Below, in pieces: positions 1-8,700 of a stretch of 41,177 nucleotides of DNA (position 1 is the first letter of the stretch; each line of letters opens with the position of its first letter). The stretch spans positions 77,261 to 118,437 of the forward strand of contig CANOSM010000004.1 in NCBI GenBank assembly GCA_947569365.1. Reading direction: 5' to 3'. This stretch comes from an uncultured Clostridium sp. GTDB lineage: Bacteria; Bacillota; Clostridia; TANB77; CAG-508. Position numbers and translations under genes: made by a program. The notes under the pieces are model-generated. The model did no database searches and had not been told where the DNA came from. It worked only from the letters and a program-made list of their open reading frames with translations.

Positions 1-20
1 TTGTAGACATTTCTACCTTT

Positions 21-32
21 TTGTGATATAAT
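21..32 (+). promoter_or_regulatory. Extended -10 promoter for the first gene
   Basis: TATAAT at 27-32 is preceded by TG one base upstream, giving an extended -10 element. A weak TTGTAG lies at 1-6, at a non-optimal 20-base spacing. The predicted transcript would start near 39, about 20 bases before the first gene. Confidence 0.5.
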
Positions 33-58
33 CATATTAAAATTTTAGTATAGGAGAG

Positions 59-703
59 ATGGAATTGGAACAAGAAGATGAAATAAGAGTACTAAGAGAT
101 AAAATAGGATATTATAAAGAAAATGATGGAAAATATATTTTTGATACTTCTAAGAGTGGAGAAACAATAAGAAAACAAATTAATTTTCAAGATCATATGA
201 TAAGAATATTAAATTTGGAAGTAGAAGAATATGCAAAAGTATTTGAAGAAAATGAAGACGAAAAAAATATAATAACATATATTCTTTTTGAAATTTATGC
301 TTCATCCAATTATACAAGATTATTAGATTTTAATAAATTTCTAAGATATTTAGAGACAAATAGAAAAAAGATAGAAAATAATGATGAAATTATGTCTAAA
401 ATATCAATGCTTTATAAATTATTAGATTCTAATAGAATTATAGACAGAAAAGATATTTTGAGTTTCTTAAGTGAAGGATATAAAAACTTTGCTGAAAATG
501 ATAATAGTACATCTATATATATAAATGTATTATCAAAAGAAGAAATAATAAGAATAGTAGAAGATGATGAAATAGTAGACGAAATAGATAATGTCCTAAG
601 ATTTTTGATTTATTTAGAAAATGAAAAAGAAGTATCATATAAAAAACAAAGATTAAATTTAAAACAACTAGAAAATAATGAAGAGAAAACATTAATATTG
701 TAA
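59..703 (+). CDS. Hypothetical acidic helical protein, 214 aa
   Basis: I do not recognise this protein. It is rich in Glu, Asn, Lys and Ile, has no signal peptide or membrane segment, and looks mostly alpha-helical and cytoplasmic. The start is uncertain: the AGGAG at 52-56 is only two bases from the ATG at 59, while the in-frame TTG at 65 has a better eight-base spacing and would shorten the protein by two residues. The gene has its own promoter upstream and a strong terminator directly downstream, so it seems to be a single-gene transcript. No function is proposed. Confidence 0.75.
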   Translation: MELEQEDEIRVLRDKIGYYKENDGKYIFDTSKSGETIRKQINFQDHMIRILNLEVEEYAKVFEENEDEKNIITYILFEIYASSNYTRLLDFNKFLRYLETNRKKIENNDEIMSKISMLYKLLDSNRIIDRKDILSFLSEGYKNFAENDNSTSIYINVLSKEEIIRIVEDDEIVDEIDNVLRFLIYLENEKEVSYKKQRLNLKQLENNEEKTLIL

Positions 704-705
704 TT

Positions 706-746
706 AAAAACCAATAGTAATCTTTTATAGATTATTATTGGTTTTT
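706..746 (+). terminator. Rho-independent terminator
   Basis: AAAAACCAATAGTAATCT pairs with AGATTATTATTGGTTTTT across a short TTTAT loop, with a T-rich 3' arm. It separates the first gene from the nucleotide pyrophosphatase gene. Confidence 0.85.
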
Positions 747-785
747 CTAGATAAATAAAGTTTTATTTTAGATAGGAGATAAAAT

Positions 786-1412
786 ATGAATATTATTTAT
801 GGAACAACAAATAAAGAAAAGTGCATAGCTTTGAATAAAATTTTAAAGAATTTAAATATAGATGCTAAAATTGAGAATTTGAAAGATATAGGATTCACAG
901 ATGAAATAATTGAAGATGGAGAAACTTTTGAAAGAAATTCAGAAATAAAAGCATTAGCAGTAAAAAGATTTTGTGATAGTAAAAATATAAAAGGAAAAAT
1001 TATAATAACTGATGATGCAGGACTATGTGTTGATATGTTAAATGGAGAGCCAGGAGTTTATACTGCAAGATATGCAGGAGAAAATGCAACTCAAAAAGAG
1101 TCATTAGATAAATTATTAAAAAATATGGAAAAAGAGAAAGATTTAAATAAAAGAACAGCTACTTTTGTATGTGTATTGACAGCAATATTAGAAAATGGAG
1201 AGAAAATTGTTGCAAGAGGTGAATGCTTGGGAAAAATTGCAAAAAAATATAACATGCTAGGAGGGCTTACATATGCACCAGTATTTATTCCAGAAGGCTT
1301 TTCTAAAACAATGAGAGAAATGGATGAAAGTGAATATGCAGAAAGTCATAATCATAGGGAAAAGGCAATGAAAAAAATAGTTAAAGAATTAAAAAATAGA
1401 AAAATATTATAA
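786..1412 (+). CDS. rdgB: XTP/dITP (non-canonical purine NTP) pyrophosphatase
   Basis: This is a Ham1/RdgB family enzyme, which removes ITP, dITP and XTP from the nucleotide pool by hydrolysis to the monophosphate and pyrophosphate. Visible family motifs are the N-terminal GTTNKEK substrate loop, FERNSEIKA, the ITDDAGLCVD segment with catalytic Asp, PGVYTARYAG, and a C-terminal HREKA. Its 208 residues fit the family. AGGAG lies seven bases before the ATG. One oddity is the usual G-YDP-F substrate-site motif, which reads TYAPVF here, so the Asp is replaced by Ala. The gene stands before recN but is separated from it by a recN-specific promoter. Confidence 0.9.
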   Translation: MNIIYGTTNKEKCIALNKILKNLNIDAKIENLKDIGFTDEIIEDGETFERNSEIKALAVKRFCDSKNIKGKIIITDDAGLCVDMLNGEPGVYTARYAGENATQKESLDKLLKNMEKEKDLNKRTATFVCVLTAILENGEKIVARGECLGKIAKKYNMLGGLTYAPVFIPEGFSKTMREMDESEYAESHNHREKAMKKIVKELKNRKIL

Positions 1413-1416
1413 TTTA

Positions 1417-1478
1417 CGAACAAATGTATTGACAATATTTTTTATATGTAGTAATATGTCTATACAAACACATGTACG
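1417..1478 (+). promoter_or_regulatory. recN promoter with two LexA/DinR-like boxes
   Basis: TTGACA at 1429-1434 and TAATAT at 1452-1457 are 17 bases apart. CGAACAAATGTATT at 1417-1430 overlaps the -35, and CAAACACATGTACG at 1465-1478 lies just after the -10. Both resemble the Gram-positive LexA box CGAAC-N4-GTTCG; each has one good and one degenerate half. recN is a known SOS gene in Bacillus, which supports the reading. Confidence 0.55.
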
Positions 1479-1492
1479 AAAGGAGACTTAAG

Positions 1493-3124
1493 ATGATAGA
1501 TACACTACACATAAAAAATATAGGAATCATAGATGATTTGCTAATTAATTTACATGAAGGGTTTAATGTTTTAACAGGAGAAACAGGTGCTGGAAAGACA
1601 TTAATTATTAATTCACTTCAAATATTAACAGGTGAAAGATTTTCAAAAGAAATGATGAGAAGAGGAGAAACAACATCATATGTTGAAGCATCTATTTATG
1701 TGAAAAATGATGATAATGAAGAAGAAAATATTATAGTTTCAAGAGAAATTAATATAAGTGGAAGAAACTTATGTAAAATAAATGGAAGATTAGTTACAGT
1801 AAATGAACTAAAAGACTTTATGAAAAATATTATAAATATTCATGGTCAAAAAGATAATCAAATAATACTAGATGAATCAAGTCATATTGAATTTTTAGAT
1901 GATTATATAGGAGAAGAAATAAAACAAATAAAACAAGAATATAGAGAACAATATAATAATTATTTAAAAGTAAAAAATGAACTAAAAAATAATTATGGTG
2001 ATGATAAAGAAAAACAAAGAAAAATTGATTTACTTAGATATCAATTTAATGAAATTGAAGAAGCTAATTTAAAACAAAATGAAGAAGAAGAAATAGAAGG
2101 AAAATTAAGAATAATCAATAGTTCTGAGGAGATTGCATCTAAATTAAATGAATCATATTATCAATTAAATGAAAATATTTTAAGTTCAATGAATATAGTA
2201 TTAAAATCAGTAGATAAGATTTCTAATATAGATGATAAATATTCAGAAATAGCATCAAGAATTAGAAGTTTGTATTATGAATTAGAGGAATCAGAAAGAG
2301 ATTTTGATTATCTAAAAAATGATATTGAATATGATGAAGAAGAAAAAAATAATTTAGAGATAAGATATGATTTGATACAAGATTTAAAAAGAAAGTATGG
2401 GAATAATATTTTAGAAATATTGGAATATAAAGATAGAATAAAAAAAGAATTATTTGATATTGAAAACTTAGATGAATATATAAGAAAAATAAAAGAAGAA
2501 AAAGAAAAAATAGAAAGTAAGTTAAAAGATTTGTCAGAAAAAATGGATAGTAAAAGAAGAAAATTATCTAAAGAACTTTCAAAAAAAATTAATCTTGAAC
2601 TTGAAGATATGCAAATGAAAAATGCAAAATTTGAAGTTAATATTGTAAATGAGAATAATTTTAATAGTAATGGAATAAATAAAGTTGAATTTCTAATTAC
2701 CACAAATATAGGAGAAGAAGCAAAGCCACTTATAAAAATAGCTTCAGGGGGAGAAATGTCAAGAATAATGCTAGGAATAAAAAAAGTATTATCTGATGTA
2801 GATAAAGCTTCTGTACTAATATTTGATGAAATAGATACTGGCATTAGTGGTATTGCATCTAAAAAAGTTGGTAATAAAATAAAGCAAATTTCAAAGAAAC
2901 ATCAGGTTATTTGTATTACTCATTTAGCAACTATAGCAGCCAAAGGAGATTATAATTATTTTATATGCAAAAATGTAGAATCAGAAAAGACTAGAACTTC
3001 TATAAAATTATTAAATGAAGATGAAACAATACAAGAAATTGCAAGAATTTCTACAGGAGAAATTACAGATGCATCATTAAATCATGCAAAAGAACTTAGA
3101 GAAGAAGATAATAAAGTAGCATAA
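1493..3124 (+). CDS. recN: DNA repair protein RecN
   Basis: RecN is an SMC-like ATPase that acts early in recombinational repair of double-strand breaks. The 543-residue protein has Walker A GETGAGKT at about residues 29-36, a long central Glu/Lys-rich coiled coil, the ABC signature SGGEMSR near 418 and Walker B LIFDEID near 442, followed by the THLATIAA switch-histidine region. I chose ATG 1493 because AGGAG sits seven bases upstream; an in-frame ATG at 1472 has no ribosome binding site and lies within a candidate LexA box. The gene is probably SOS-regulated. Confidence 0.96.
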   Translation: MIDTLHIKNIGIIDDLLINLHEGFNVLTGETGAGKTLIINSLQILTGERFSKEMMRRGETTSYVEASIYVKNDDNEEENIIVSREINISGRNLCKINGRLVTVNELKDFMKNIINIHGQKDNQIILDESSHIEFLDDYIGEEIKQIKQEYREQYNNYLKVKNELKNNYGDDKEKQRKIDLLRYQFNEIEEANLKQNEEEEIEGKLRIINSSEEIASKLNESYYQLNENILSSMNIVLKSVDKISNIDDKYSEIASRIRSLYYELEESERDFDYLKNDIEYDEEEKNNLEIRYDLIQDLKRKYGNNILEILEYKDRIKKELFDIENLDEYIRKIKEEKEKIESKLKDLSEKMDSKRRKLSKELSKKINLELEDMQMKNAKFEVNIVNENNFNSNGINKVEFLITTNIGEEAKPLIKIASGGEMSRIMLGIKKVLSDVDKASVLIFDEIDTGISGIASKKVGNKIKQISKKHQVICITHLATIAAKGDYNYFICKNVESEKTRTSIKLLNEDETIQEIARISTGEITDASLNHAKELREEDNKVA

Positions 3125-3201
3125 TATTTTTGTATAAGACTATATTTTTTTAAAAATTTGTGGTAGAATATAGCATATAATATTTGAAGGAGGAAAAAAA
3201 G

Positions 3202-3921
3202 GTGAATAAGTCAAAGAAATCTTTGATAATAACAGTTGTTGTTATTATAATATTTGCTATTCTTGGAGCATATTCTTATAAAGAATATAGTGACAAGGAA
3301 GAAAAAGAAAAATTAGTAAAAGAAATTAACGAATTAAATGGACTAGTTTCAAAACAAAACATGGATATGGACAAAGTAAATGAAATACTAGATAGAACTG
3401 TCACAAATAAGAGTTATAGTGATGTTGAAAGAGCATCTAAAGATTACTTAAAAAATAGTGTTAATTTACTAAATGATTTAATGGGAGTTATGAGTAATGA
3501 AGATATCGTAAAGATATTAACAGTAGAAAACTATAAGAAAGATGGACCAAAATTTACTAATTCTAAAAATCTTATAGATGATACTAAAAAAAGCTTAGGT
3601 GAGCAAAAGGATAAATTCCTTGCATGTTTAGATGAAAAAGAAATAGATAAATATGCTGATGAAAAAGGATTTAATGAGGAAAAGAAAAAATTATTTAAAG
3701 AGCTTATGATAGGTAAAAATTCTTCAATAGAAAAAGATAGAAAACAATTTGAAGAAGCTATAGATATGGTATTAGATCTACTTAATAAGCAAGAAGAGAT
3801 AATAGATTTTCTAATAGAAAACAAAGGTAAATGGGAAATATCTGGAAGTCAAATAACATTTAGAGATAGTAAGTTAGTAACTAAATATAATAATTTATTA
3901 ACAAAATTACAAGCTGATTAA
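3202..3921 (+). CDS. Membrane-anchored hypothetical protein, 239 aa
   Basis: I do not recognise this family. The N-terminus has a short basic stretch followed by one hydrophobic segment (about residues 7-24), then a Lys/Glu-rich, helical extracytoplasmic domain of about 210 residues. No lipobox cysteine is seen. The start is taken as GTG 3202, eight bases after a perfect AAGGAGG at 3187-3193; an in-frame TTG at 3184 overlaps that site and is unlikely. Its stop codon lies in the left arm of a large palindromic terminator shared with the convergent rubredoxin gene. Confidence 0.8.
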   Translation: MNKSKKSLIITVVVIIIFAILGAYSYKEYSDKEEKEKLVKEINELNGLVSKQNMDMDKVNEILDRTVTNKSYSDVERASKDYLKNSVNLLNDLMGVMSNEDIVKILTVENYKKDGPKFTNSKNLIDDTKKSLGEQKDKFLACLDEKEIDKYADEKGFNEEKKKLFKELMIGKNSSIEKDRKQFEEAIDMVLDLLNKQEEIIDFLIENKGKWEISGSQITFRDSKLVTKYNNLLTKLQAD

Positions 3922-3988
3922 TAAATGATTACATAAAAAAAACAATAACCTTGTGTGGGTTATTGTTTTTTTTATGTAATCATTTATT
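3920..3988. terminator. Perfect 31-bp palindromic bidirectional terminator
   Basis: Bases 3920-3950 are the exact reverse complement of 3958-3988, with a TTGTGTG loop. A-runs in one arm and T-runs in the other let it stop transcription both ways. It overlaps the last base of the left gene's stop codon and the last two bases of the rubredoxin gene's stop codon. Confidence 0.9.
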
Positions 3989-4118
3989 AAATTTTTTCAA
4001 ATAAATCTTTTCCAACATTGCATAATGGACAAGTCCAATCATCTGGTAAATCTTCAAATTTTGTTCCTTCAACTTCTTCATCATATATATATCCACATAC
4101 TGTACATTTATATTTCAT
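3987..4118 (-). CDS. Rubredoxin, loop-deleted short form (43 aa)
   Basis: Rubredoxins are small one-electron carriers holding a single iron in four cysteines. Two knuckles are visible, CTVCG and CPLCN, with the conserved YIYDEE and FEDLPDDW segments between them. At 43 residues it is about 10 shorter than usual: the loop after YIYD is missing, a type of deletion known from Desulfovibrio desulfuricans rubredoxin. The second knuckle ends in Asn rather than the common Gly. A strong AGGAGG precedes the ATG. It lies 14 bases downstream of fprA on the same strand, so it is probably that enzyme's electron donor. Confidence 0.93.
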   Translation of the reverse strand: MKYKCTVCGYIYDEEVEGTKFEDLPDDWTCPLCNVGKDLFEKI

Positions 4119-4132
4119 AAAAACACCTCCTT

Positions 4133-5305
4133 TTATTTTATATTTACAATATTTTTAGCAAGTTCTTCAAGTTTAATTTTACTTTCATTATTTAGAGTGG
4201 ATCTTATAGTAACCATTGGTTCAATTATATTAATATCTTTCATTTCATTAAGAATATCTCTCATACATTTTCCAGCAGTAGGTGCCCATGTTCCATTTTC
4301 TATAATTCCTACAGTTCTATTTTGATAATTTCTTTCTTTTAAATGAAGTAAAAATTGTTCCATTGGAGTAAATAATCCAAAGTTATAACTAGAAGAAGCT
4401 AGAATAATTCTATCATATCTAAAGGCATCTTCAACAGCTTCTGCTATATCCTCTCTACTCAAATCTGAAAGAACAACTTTAGATTCTCCAAGTTCTTCTA
4501 ACATATTTTTAAATTGATTAGCAGCATTTAAAGTATTACCATGTATTGAACTACATGCTATAAAAATTCCTTTATCTTCTGGCTTATAAGAACTCCAAAT
4601 ATCATATTTATTAATATAATATTCTAGATTATTTTTTAATATTGGTCCATGTAAAGGACAAATCATTTGTATATCAAGAGTAAGACACTTTTTTAATAAC
4701 ATTTGTACCTGCGTACCATATTTACCAACTATATTAAAGTAATATCTTCTAGCTTCACATGTCCAATCTTCATCAGTATCAAGTGTACCAAATTTACCAA
4801 AAGCATCAGCACTAAATAATATTTTTTCAGATTCTTCATATTCAACCATAACTTCAGGCCAATGAACCATTGGTGACATAATAAACCTTAAAGTATGTTC
4901 TCCTAAACATAAAGTATCATTTTCTTTTACTACAACTTTTCTTTTTTCCAAATCAGGAATATCAAAAAACTGTGGTAAAAAAGCAAAAGTTTTATCGTTT
5001 CCCACTAATTTAATATTAGGATATTTTTTTACTATTGTGTCAATATTATATGCATGATCAGGTTCTAGATGTGAAATTATCAAATAATCAGGAATACTTC
5101 CATCTAATGCAATCTCCAGATTTTTTAGCCATTCATTAGTTTTTCTATTATCTATTGTATCCATGATAGCTATTTTCTTATCTCTTATTAAATAAGAATT
5201 ATAAGATATTCCATTTGGAACTATATATTGACTTTCAAATAAGTCTATGTCTTTATCATCAGCACCAATGTAAATTATATTTTTAGATATATTTGTATCT
5301 TTCAT
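4133..5305 (-). CDS. fprA: Flavodiiron protein (O2/NO reductase)
   Basis: This class A flavodiiron protein reduces oxygen to water, or nitric oxide to N2O, in the cytoplasm of anaerobes. The N-terminal metallo-beta-lactamase-like domain carries the diiron ligands HLEPDH (residues 79-84), a His in MVHWPE, an Asp in FSADAFG and a His in CPLHGP. From about residue 245 a flavodoxin domain follows with the FMN-binding run SSIHGNT and the [11 protein letters not shown] loop. It is 390 residues from ATG 5305, which has GGGAGG just upstream; a longer in-frame start at 5335 has no site. The rubredoxin gene next downstream completes the electron path. Confidence 0.96.
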   Translation of the reverse strand: MKDTNISKNIIYIGADDKDIDLFESQYIVPNGISYNSYLIRDKKIAIMDTIDNRKTNEWLKNLEIALDGSIPDYLIISHLEPDHAYNIDTIVKKYPNIKLVGNDKTFAFLPQFFDIPDLEKRKVVVKENDTLCLGEHTLRFIMSPMVHWPEVMVEYEESEKILFSADAFGKFGTLDTDEDWTCEARRYYFNIVGKYGTQVQMLLKKCLTLDIQMICPLHGPILKNNLEYYINKYDIWSSYKPEDKGIFIACSSIHGNTLNAANQFKNMLEELGESKVVLSDLSREDIAEAVEDAFRYDRIILASSSYNFGLFTPMEQFLLHLKERNYQNRTVGIIENGTWAPTAGKCMRDILNEMKDINIIEPMVTIRSTLNNESKIKLEELAKNIVNIK

Positions 5306-5339
5306 ATATTCCTCCCACAAATAAATAATTTTCAAAAGT

Positions 5340-5369
5340 ATTTTATCATAATTATACTATAATTTTCAA
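5340..5369 (-). promoter_or_regulatory. Promoter for fprA-rubredoxin
   Basis: On the minus strand TTGAAA (5364-5369) and TAAAAT (5340-5345) are 18 bases apart, about 35 bases before the fprA start codon. Confidence 0.5.
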
Positions 5370-5415
5370 ATATAAATATTAAGTTCGAGAAATTAATAAA
5401 AGATAGTAAATATAG

Positions 5416-5442
5416 AAAAAAGCAGTAAATAAAACTGCTTTT
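5416..5442 (-). terminator. Terminator downstream of sigK
   Basis: AAAAGCAGT and ACTGCTTTT form a 9-bp stem with a 7-base loop, followed by a T-tract when read leftwards. Confidence 0.75.
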
Positions 5443-5478
5443 AATAAATTATTAAATTTTGTATACAAAAATTATAAT

Positions 5479-6180
5479 TTATTCACTTTCAAATTCTTTA
5501 CTAAGTTTCTCTATAGCTTTTGTTTCTATTCTAGATACATAAGAACGTGATATTCCAAGAGAATCCGCTATCTGATTTTGAGTTTGTGGTTTGTTTCCTA
5601 AAAGACCAAATCTCATATTAATAATATATTTTTCTCTTTCTGATAAATTTTCATCCATCTTTTCTTTTAATAGTTTAGTTTTTAATTTTAAATCAATTTC
5701 ATCCTCAATAGTCTTTTCATCATTTTCTAGAACTTCTTGAAGAGTAACAACATTATCATCTTTATCTTTTCCAATAGGTTCATTTAAAAACACTTCAGAG
5801 TTTAACTTTTTTGTAGATCGTATGTACATTAAAATCTCATTATCAATACATCTAGAAACATATGTTGAAAGTTTAACTCCTTTAGATGAATTAAAACTAT
5901 TAATTCCTTTAATGAGTCCAATAGTACCAATTGAAATAAGATCATCTAGATTACTATTATTAGAAGAATATTTTTTTGCAATATGTGCAACTAGTCTTAA
6001 ATTTTTTTCTATTAATATATTCTTTGCTTCTAAATCACCACTTTCAAAAAGTTTAACATATTTTTGCTCTTCTTCTAAAGATAAAGGCTCTGGAAAAAGA
6101 GAATTACTTGATATATATCCGAAAAATAACACAGAACTACTTAAGAAACTTAAGAATCCAGCAATTGAAATAATAGACAT
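5479..6180 (-). CDS. sigK: Sporulation sigma factor K (pro-form)
   Basis: SigK is the late mother-cell sigma factor of endospore formation. The 233-residue protein begins with a hydrophobic pro-sequence (about residues 1-26), then the diagnostic FPEPLSLEEE and ILIEKNLRLVAHIAKKY of region 2, DLISIGTIGLIKG, and a C-terminal region 4 helix-turn-helix ending in LGISRSYVSRIETKA. The pro-sequence implies activation by membrane proteolysis. ATG 6180 has GGAGGT upstream; a longer frame to 6210 has no site. The gene is intact, with no skin-type interruption. It faces away from the pyrimidine leader region. Confidence 0.95.
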   Translation of the reverse strand: MSIISIAGFLSFLSSSVLFFGYISSNSLFPEPLSLEEEQKYVKLFESGDLEAKNILIEKNLRLVAHIAKKYSSNNSNLDDLISIGTIGLIKGINSFNSSKGVKLSTYVSRCIDNEILMYIRSTKKLNSEVFLNEPIGKDKDDNVVTLQEVLENDEKTIEDEIDLKLKTKLLKEKMDENLSEREKYIINMRFGLLGNKPQTQNQIADSLGISRSYVSRIETKAIEKLSKEFESE

Positions 6181-6338
6181 GATATACCTCCAAAACTGTG
6201 TATATTCCAATATATGCTAAAAATATGAAGTAGTGCGTGTCAATGAAAATATAATATAAAAATATATTAAATTGGTTATAAAGGACAAAAGAATGTATAA
6301 AATGTAAAAATAGATTAAATTAAATTTAGAAAAAATAC

Positions 6339-6367
6339 TTGAAATTTATATTTATATATAGTAATAT
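6339..6367 (+). promoter_or_regulatory. Promoter of the uraA-upp leader transcript
   Basis: TTGAAA (6339-6344) and TAATAT (6362-6367) are exactly 17 bases apart. Transcription would start near 6374. I see no clearly better promoter between here and uraA. Confidence 0.6.
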
Positions 6368-6399
6368 TTAAAAAATAGAAATTAGGAGTGTAGTATACT

Positions 6400-6516
6400 A
6401 TGAAAGATTATTTTTTAAATAATAAAATAATTAGAAAATGTAGCAAAGAAACACTACTATTTTTTCTATTTTCTTTTTTTATTACAATTGTTTATATATA
6501 TATAATTAATCACTAA
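6400..6516 (+). CDS. Small membrane or leader peptide, 38 aa
   Basis: ATG 6400 has AGGAG 11 bases upstream. The peptide has a polar, basic first half (MKDYFLNNKIIRKCSKE) and a hydrophobic second half rich in Phe, Ile and Tyr, encoded by very U-rich codons. The stop codon lies inside the left arm of the terminator that follows. It sits on the predicted transcript leader of uraA. It could be an attenuation leader peptide or an independent small membrane protein; the sequence alone does not decide. Confidence 0.5.
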   Translation: MKDYFLNNKIIRKCSKETLLFFLFSFFITIVYIYIINH

Positions 6517-6538
6517 ATTTTTTATTTAGTGATTTTTT
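6508..6538 (+). terminator. Terminator/attenuator before uraA
   Basis: AATCACTAAAT and ATTTAGTGATT make a perfect 11-bp stem with a TTTTT loop and a T-run. It ends about 40 bases before the uraA start codon and overlaps the leader peptide's last codons. Confidence 0.75.
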
Positions 6539-6578
6539 TATATATATAAAAATGAATTAAAATTAGGGAGGATTAAAA

Positions 6579-7937
6579 ATGGAAAACAGTAAATTAGTAT
6601 TAGACGTTAATGAAAAACCAACAATTGTAAAATGGATATTACTATCTATCCAACATGTATTTGCTATGTTTGGAGCAACAATTTTAGTGCCAATCTTAGT
6701 AAATGAAGCTGCAGGAGAGACGGTATTAACAATTCCTGTAGCATTAGTAACTTCAGGAATTGGAACTTTAATTTATATGTTATGTACAAAAGGAAAATCG
6801 CCAGTATACTTAGGAAGTTCATTTGCATTTATTACACCAATTGTAGCAGCGTTTTTAAAAGGTGGAATATCTGGAGCAATGACAGGTATTATGGTAGTTG
6901 GTTTAATCTACATAGTATTTTCAATAATAATTAGTTTAATAGGAAAGAATTGGATAGATAAGTTATTACCACCTATAATAGTGGGTCCAATGATAATGAT
7001 AATAGGACTTGGCCTTGCACCATCAGCTATATCACAAATAGGATTAGCAGCAGGATCAGTTATAGAATGGAAGGGCGTAATAGTAGCATTAGTATCATTT
7101 TTAGTAACAGCAATAGTAGCAGTTAGAGGAAAAGGTTTTATAAAAATAATACCATTTCTAATAGGAATTGTTTCAGGATATATAACAGCAGTAATACTAG
7201 GACTTGTTGATTTCAAACCAGTAGTAGATGCTACATTTTTCAGTATGCCTAAATTTATAATACCATTTGTTAATTACTCAATTAACTTCTCAGCAGTACT
7301 TACAATTGCACCAATAGCGTTAGTAACAATGGCTGAACATATAGGAGATCATACGGCACTTGGGAGTATTATAGGTAAAGACTTACTTAAAGAACCAGGA
7401 TTAAATAGAACACTTTTAGGTGATGGTATTGCTACTTTTGTAGCTGGTTTCTTAGGTGGACCATCAAATACAACTTATGGTGAAAATACATCAGTAGTAG
7501 GAATGACAAAAATTGCATCTATATGGGTAATAGGTCTTGCTGCAATATTTGCTATATGTTTAGGATTTTTAGGTAAATTTACAGCACTAGTATCAACAAT
7601 ACCAAATCCAGTACTTGGAGGAGTATCACTACTATTATATGGATTTATTGCTGTAAATGGATTAAAAGTATTAATTCAAAATCAAATTGATTTCGGAAAA
7701 ACAAAAAATGTAATAGTTGCATCAACAATGTTAGTTTTAGGATTAGGAGGAGCAACAATAAGTTGTATGGCAGGAGACTTTTCAATTACAATTTCAGGAA
7801 CTAGTCTAGCTGCAGTTATAGGTATTGTATTAAATCTTTTATTACCAGAAGATTCAAATGATGAAGAAATAAAAAAAGAAGAAGATATAAAAACAAAAAA
7901 AGAAGAAAAAAATAAAGAAATAGAAATAAATAATTAG
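6579..7937 (+). CDS. uraA: Uracil permease (NCS2 family)
   Basis: This is an inner-membrane uracil:cation symporter of the nucleobase-cation-symporter-2 family. The 452-residue sequence has about 14 hydrophobic segments. Family motifs include [11 protein letters not shown] near the N-terminus, SSFAFITP, the [10 protein letters not shown] segment with a substrate-site Glu near residue 253, and [14 protein letters not shown] with a second Glu near 302, matching the two key glutamates of UraA. The last 30 residues are a hydrophilic Lys/Glu tail. A strong AGGGAGG precedes the start. upp follows 16 bases downstream, so uptake and salvage of uracil are coupled in one operon. Confidence 0.95.
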   Translation: MENSKLVLDVNEKPTIVKWILLSIQHVFAMFGATILVPILVNEAAGETVLTIPVALVTSGIGTLIYMLCTKGKSPVYLGSSFAFITPIVAAFLKGGISGAMTGIMVVGLIYIVFSIIISLIGKNWIDKLLPPIIVGPMIMIIGLGLAPSAISQIGLAAGSVIEWKGVIVALVSFLVTAIVAVRGKGFIKIIPFLIGIVSGYITAVILGLVDFKPVVDATFFSMPKFIIPFVNYSINFSAVLTIAPIALVTMAEHIGDHTALGSIIGKDLLKEPGLNRTLLGDGIATFVAGFLGGPSNTTYGENTSVVGMTKIASIWVIGLAAIFAICLGFLGKFTALVSTIPNPVLGGVSLLLYGFIAVNGLKVLIQNQIDFGKTKNVIVASTMLVLGLGGATISCMAGDFSITISGTSLAAVIGIVLNLLLPEDSNDEEIKKEEDIKTKKEEKNKEIEINN

Positions 7938-7953
7938 AAAAGAGGAATGTAAA

Positions 7954-8583
7954 ATGTCAGTAATAGAATTGAATCATCCATTAGTTAAACATAAAGTATC
8001 TATTTTAAGAGATAAAAATACAGGAACAAAAGAATTTAGAGAACTTGCTGAAGAGATTGCAATGTTTTTATGTTATGAAGCAATGAAAGATGCCAAATTA
8101 GATGATGTAGAGATTGAAACTCCAATAAAGAAAACAATAGGACATAAAATAAATGAAGACAGATATGCATTTGTACCAATTCTAAGGGCTGGACTTGGAA
8201 TGTCTAGTGGTATTACAAAAATAGTTCCTAATGCTAAAATTGGTGTAATTGGATTATATAGAAATGAAGAAACATTAGAACCTGTAAGATATTACTATAA
8301 AGTTCCAAAAGATATAAAGGAAAGAGAAGTAATATTGTTAGATCCAATGCTTGCAACAGGAGGTTCTGCAATAGATGCAATAAAAATGATGAAAGAAGAT
8401 GGGTGTGAGAAAAAAATTAAATTCTTATGTTTAATAGCTGCACCAGAAGGAATAAAAAGATTACAAGAAACATATCCTGATGTAGACATTTATTGTGCAA
8501 GTATAGATGAGAAATTAAATGAGAATGGATACATAATACCAGGACTAGGTGATGCAGGAGATAGAATATTTGGTATCAAATAA
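7954..8583 (+). CDS. upp: Uracil phosphoribosyltransferase
   Basis: The enzyme makes UMP from uracil and PRPP. Its 209 residues match the family length. Seen are the LRAGLGM motif, the PRPP-binding loop [12 protein letters not shown], the [15 protein letters not shown] segment and the uracil-recognition C-terminus [16 protein letters not shown] precedes the ATG. It follows uraA closely and ends before a good terminator. Confidence 0.97.
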   Translation: MSVIELNHPLVKHKVSILRDKNTGTKEFRELAEEIAMFLCYEAMKDAKLDDVEIETPIKKTIGHKINEDRYAFVPILRAGLGMSSGITKIVPNAKIGVIGLYRNEETLEPVRYYYKVPKDIKEREVILLDPMLATGGSAIDAIKMMKEDGCEKKIKFLCLIAAPEGIKRLQETYPDVDIYCASIDEKLNENGYIIPGLGDAGDRIFGIK

Positions 8584-8609
8584 AAATTATAGATGTTATA
8601 GTCGGTAAT

Positions 8610-8652
8610 AAAATACTCTTAGGAATAATTAATTTTTCTAAGAGTATTTTTA
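8610..8652 (+). terminator. Terminator after upp
   Basis: AAAATACTCTTAG pairs with CTAAGAGTATTTT (13 bp), ending in a T-run. Confidence 0.85.
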
Positions 8653-8700
8653 TGTTATAATTAATTATAATAATAGTAAATTATAGTAGAAATATATTAT

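Noticed and set aside
1472..1492. Upstream in-frame start for recN
   Set aside because: No ribosome binding site; it lies within the regulatory region, while ATG 1493 has AGGAG at ideal spacing.
2308..2844. Long open frame on the minus strand within recN
   Set aside because: It is Ser/Phe/Ile-rich, as expected for the shadow of a Lys/Glu-rich coding strand, and has no ribosome binding site.
5479..6180. Looked for a skin-type interruption or missing pro-sequence in sigK
   Set aside because: The gene is continuous and the hydrophobic pro-sequence is present.
6181..6260. SigE/SigK-type promoter for sigK, and a TTGACA on the minus strand near 6238-6243
   Set aside because: No -10 of matching type at suitable spacing could be identified by eye.
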